From the NCBI GenBank assembly GCA_031266855.1, contig JAISAF010000442.1, positions 1 through 6,559 of the forward strand: 6,559 bases of DNA, read 5' to 3'. How positions within the stretch are numbered: the first letter of the stretch is position 1; every line of letters starts with the position of its first letter. Of this stretch, positions 4,665-6,559 are shown piece after piece. The notes below the pieces were generated by a model. The model did no database searches, had not been told where the DNA came from, and was given only the letters and a program-made list of their open reading frames with translations. Source of the stretch: Spirochaetales bacterium (GTDB lineage: Bacteria > Spirochaetota > Spirochaetia > DTKZ01). Both the position numbers and the translations under genes were made by a program.

Positions 4665-4756
4665 GAGGCGCCCAAAAACTGGGGGGTAAAAATTCCTGCG
4701 CGTTTATTCCGCGAGACACTTGCAGAAGGGGCGTTTTTCCGGCAATACTAGTGGAG

Positions 4757-5713
4757 ATGGCGGATAGCGCAGACCACAATCCCGCGGTACTTATTCCTTA
4801 TCCGGGGCTAAGTACAAATCCGGGGGAACAGGATATTTTTGTCTATTTGAGGCCGGAATCCAACGGGGTTCTTGTGGAGAGCATTATGCTCAAGGTGATT
4901 CAGCAGGATCCTGCTTACAAGCGGCGGCTTTTTCTGGTTTATCTTGCGAATCTTCCTGGTGAATTTATTTTGCGGAACCGCATAACCGCTGGTCATTATC
5001 CTGTCCGGCTGCGCTTTGCTGAAGAGGGGACGCGGCTTTTTACGCGTTCCATGCGGGAGGTGTTTAGCAGGGAATTTGGCGTGCCGTTTTCGTGCGCGCG
5101 GATACTTGGGAGTTTTGAGGCTATGTCCGCCTTGAACATGAGCAGCGTGGAACTTTTTAATGTATGGGTTGAGGATAAGGATATTATATCGCTTAACGGG
5201 CAGACGATAAAAAGAATTGGGGACTGCTATGTGGTGAATCCCGATATTCCTGAATTGATGCACATAAATTACGAGGGAACAAATATCGCTGTTATGATTT
5301 TCCGTACCACGATGAATTACGCGGAGTTTACGCGGATCGTTCAGATGATGGAAAAGACTTTGGTGGATGCCCGGATTCTTTTGCCTAACCAGCCTGCCGC
5401 ACACATTTTCCATTATTCCAAGGGGCCTTTTGAGCAGATTCTTGATGGCCTTGGCTATTTGTTTACTCCGGGCGCCGTGCATATTCCGCTTTCGGATTTG
5501 CCGTTTCCCCGTTTTCTGGAGTCGCGGGGCATGGATTTTTCCATTACCCGCGGGTATCTTCTTCATCCGATTATTCAGTACGCCGAAGCCGGGGGAAAGC
5601 TGCGGGAGAAGAGTATTTATGATTACACGCGGGAAAATTCCTACGAAGAGACCTGGGAGAAGCTTCTTACGATTAAGTCCCAGGCGCTTCTGATGACGGA
5701 AAAAGAAGCGTGA
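4757..5713 (+). CDS. Conserved-looking soluble protein of unknown function
   Basis: The protein has 318 residues from ATG 4757. GTG 4751 is an alternative. The frame continues upstream into repeat R1, but that part is repeat-encoded and not credible. A GGAG lies only one base before the ATG, so the start is not firmly settled. I recognise no family. There is no signal peptide or membrane helix. The sequence is evenly composed and looks mixed alpha/beta, with distinctive stretches IPYPGLSTNPGEQDIF (13-28), VYLANLPGEFIL (61-72), SLNGQTIKRIGDCYVVN (145-161), AVMIFRTTMNYAEF (178-191) and FHYSKGPFEQILDGLGYLF (218-236). The two last stretches look like the best conserved core. No catalytic motif can be named. 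It is convergent with thrH and overlaps it by 41 bp, so the two are not an operon. Confidence 0.8.
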   Translation: MADSADHNPAVLIPYPGLSTNPGEQDIFVYLRPESNGVLVESIMLKVIQQDPAYKRRLFLVYLANLPGEFILRNRITAGHYPVRLRFAEEGTRLFTRSMREVFSREFGVPFSCARILGSFEAMSALNMSSVELFNVWVEDKDIISLNGQTIKRIGDCYVVNPDIPELMHINYEGTNIAVMIFRTTMNYAEFTRIVQMMEKTLVDARILLPNQPAAHIFHYSKGPFEQILDGLGYLFTPGAVHIPLSDLPFPRFLESRGMDFSITRGYLLHPIIQYAEAGGKLREKSIYDYTRENSYEETWEKLLTIKSQALLMTEKEA

Positions 5714-6287
5714 AAAGTTCCTGGTGCGTCTGCGCTACGGGAATCTCAGGGAACTGGCTGATGATAGGCTGCGGCGGCCGGAAGAAAAAACCTTTGTCCG
5801 CCGTTTGCAGCATTGCCACATCATTATAGGAATCGCCCGCCGCGGATACGGTAAAGCCCATAGCCTTCAAACCCTCCACAGCACGTTTCTTGCCATTCGG
5901 CTGACGCAGCTCATATCCTGTTACCTCCCCCGGCTCATTGACGGTAAGGCTGTTACAAAACAGCGTAGGCCAGCCCAGATGCCGCATCAGCGGCTGCGCG
6001 AACTGCTCGAATGTGTCGGACAGAATAATCAGTTGCGAACGCTCGCGAAGTTTCTCAATAAACTCCCGCGCCCCGTCCAGAGGCTCCATGCCGGAAATCA
6101 CCTTCTGAATATCGCCAAGTTTAAGTCCGTTTTTCTTTAGCAAATCCAGCCGCCAGCTCATAAGTTTATCGTAATCCGGCTCATCCCGCGTCGTCCGCCG
6201 CAACTCGCTAATCCCCGTAGCCTCCGCAAAAGCAATCCATATTTCAGGAACAAGCACTCCCTCAAGATCAAGACAAACAATATTCAT
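5673..6287 (-). CDS. thrH: Phosphoserine phosphatase / homoserine phosphotransferase ThrH
   Basis: The 204-residue cytoplasmic HAD enzyme has the usual ThrH length (about 205). ThrH removes phosphate from phosphoserine in the last step of serine synthesis, and can pass the phosphate to homoserine, feeding threonine synthesis. HAD motif I is DLEGVLVPEIW, with nucleophile Asp7; Glu9 stands where most HAD phosphatases have the second Asp, as is normal for ThrH. Motif II is ILSDT (Ser90), motif III has Lys133/Lys134 in NGKKRA, and motif IV is GDSYND (Asp152, Asp156). TTRDEPDYD (32-40) and KLGDIQ (56-61) match the cap domain of the family. The ATG start has a GAGGAGG ribosome binding site. No other serine or threonine gene is adjacent. 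Its 3' end overlaps the convergent 318-aa gene by 41 bp. Confidence 0.95.
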   Translation of the reverse strand: MNIVCLDLEGVLVPEIWIAFAEATGISELRRTTRDEPDYDKLMSWRLDLLKKNGLKLGDIQKVISGMEPLDGAREFIEKLRERSQLIILSDTFEQFAQPLMRHLGWPTLFCNSLTVNEPGEVTGYELRQPNGKKRAVEGLKAMGFTVSAAGDSYNDVAMLQTADKGFFFRPPQPIISQFPEIPVAQTHQELFTLLFPSSEAPGT

Positions 6288-6291
6288 AAAG

Positions 6292-6298
6292 CCTCCTC
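6292..6298 (-). promoter_or_regulatory. Ribosome binding site of thrH
   Basis: The minus strand reads GAGGAGG a few bases before the ATG at 6287, a strong Shine-Dalgarno match that fixes the start. Confidence 0.7.
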
Positions 6299-6307
6299 GC
6301 GGCTCCT

Positions 6308-6337
6308 ACTATACCGGGCAAACGCGTTTCAGGACAA
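6308..6337 (-). promoter_or_regulatory. Candidate sigma-70 promoter of thrH
   Basis: On the minus strand TTGTCC (6337-6332) is followed after 18 bases by TATAGT (6313-6308). Transcription would begin near 6301, giving a very short leader that still contains the ribosome binding site. No operator or riboswitch-like structure fits in this space, so control by amino-acid sensing in the leader is unlikely. Confidence 0.5.
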
Positions 6338-6368
6338 GAGGCAGAATTAATAAATGCAGATGGGCGCA

Positions 6369-6399
6369 TTTTTTGCCCGTGGAATCCACGGGCAAAAAA
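6369..6399. repeat. Perfect 14-bp palindrome with T-run before and A-run after
   Basis: Six T and GCCCGTGG (6369-6382) are mirrored at 6386-6399, with loop AAT. It is preceded by GGGCGCA and abuts R1 copy 3. It resembles the palindrome at 4521 in its flank and its T/A polarity, but not in its core. Confidence 0.75.
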
Positions 6400-6469
6400 C
6401 CAGGCTTTCCGCTGCAAGTCCTCGGAAAGCGCCGGGCGGCGCTTTCCTGCGGGCTTTCCGCTGCAATCC
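6400..6469 (-). repeat. Dispersed repeat family R1, copy 3 (inverted)
   Basis: On the minus strand the head is GGATTGCAGCGG and AAAGCCCGCA (6469-6448). A perfect 10-bp hairpin follows (plus-strand arms GGAAAGCGCC 6424-6433 and GGCGCTTTCC 6438-6447, loop GGGC), then the tail GAGGACTTGCAGCGG and AAAGCCTGG (6423-6400). The arms extend those of copy 1 by one pair and the loop is different. Confidence 0.85.
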
Positions 6470-6494
6470 TTTGCGCAGCAGCTTAGAACCCGTT

Positions 6495-6521
6495 CCCGGA
6501 ATTGCCTGTGGCAATTCCGGG
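6495..6521. repeat. Perfect 12-bp palindrome, loop TGT
   Basis: CCCGGAATTGCC (6495-6506) is mirrored at 6510-6521. Its core AATTGCC / GGCAATT is also the core of the next palindrome. Confidence 0.8.
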
Positions 6522-6550
6522 GCAGCTAATTGCCAGCGGCAATTAGCTGC
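6522..6550. repeat. Perfect 13-bp palindrome, loop AGC
   Basis: GCAGCTAATTGCC (6522-6534) is mirrored at 6538-6550. It directly abuts the previous palindrome, sharing the inner seven pairs but not the outer ones or the loop. The last nine bases of the window show nothing further. Confidence 0.8.
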
Positions 6551-6559
6551 GCGTAACCA

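Larger units (their letters stand above)
4353..4756. other. Gene-free, repeat-rich stretch
   Basis: Short frames here are repeat DNA without credible starts. The stretch contains, in order, an R2-like copy (4386-4417), a small stem-loop (4420-4435), an R2 copy (4453-4484), a T-run/A-run palindrome (4521-4546), an R1 copy (4579-4645) and a G+C palindrome (4648-4664). From 4665 to 4756 I see no repeat and no convincing promoter for the next gene. No standard terminator follows the outer-membrane protein gene. Confidence 0.65.

Noticed and set aside
4628..4756. N-terminal extension of the 318-aa protein from ATG 4628
   Set aside because: That part is translated from R1 repeat tail and a G+C palindrome, gives a basic low-quality peptide and has no ribosome binding site; ATG 4757 or GTG 4751 is more credible.

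Overview
The window looks like a piece of a spirochaete chromosome, most likely a Treponema-like organism with about 50% G+C. This is inferred from an outer-membrane beta-barrel of the spirochaete BAPKO_0422 type, a divergent DUF4139 envelope protein, and intergenic DNA packed with short palindromic repeats. No rRNA, tRNA, CRISPR array, transposase or integrase is visible.

Layout. Positions 1-261 hold no convincing gene, but contain one copy of a short hairpin repeat (family R2) and a minus-strand frame open to the left edge. Positions 262-1070 (minus) hold two small genes in tandem. The first encodes a 179-aa protein with a HicB-like segment and the second an 84-aa protein with a possible HicA-like layout, so they may be a divergent toxin-antitoxin-type pair. 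Positions 1071-1620 contain no gene except promoter and leader DNA for that pair. From 1295 to 1614 they carry seven near-perfect stem-loops in 320 bases.

Positions 1621-3696 (minus) encode a secreted DUF4139 protein of about 691 aa with a C-terminal coiled coil. It is divergent from the BAPKO_0422-type outer-membrane protein (plus, ending at 4352). The short A+T-rich space between them carries an extended -10 promoter and three tandem TGTTA repeats, so the two envelope genes may share control. Positions 4353-4756 are again gene-free and repeat-rich (R2 and R1 families).

Positions 4757-5713 (plus) encode a well-formed soluble protein of about 318 aa that I cannot assign. Its 3' end overlaps by 41 bp the convergent thrH gene (5673-6287, minus), which encodes phosphoserine phosphatase/homoserine phosphotransferase. 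The last 270 bases hold the thrH promoter and another cluster of palindromes, including a third R1 copy.

The most unusual content is intergenic. In family R1, constant flanks enclose a perfect hairpin whose two arms change together between copies. Many unrelated perfect palindromes share the same apex design, with 3-4 nt loops mostly closed by a C-G pair. Three of them have T-runs before and A-runs after the stem, the reverse of an intrinsic terminator.
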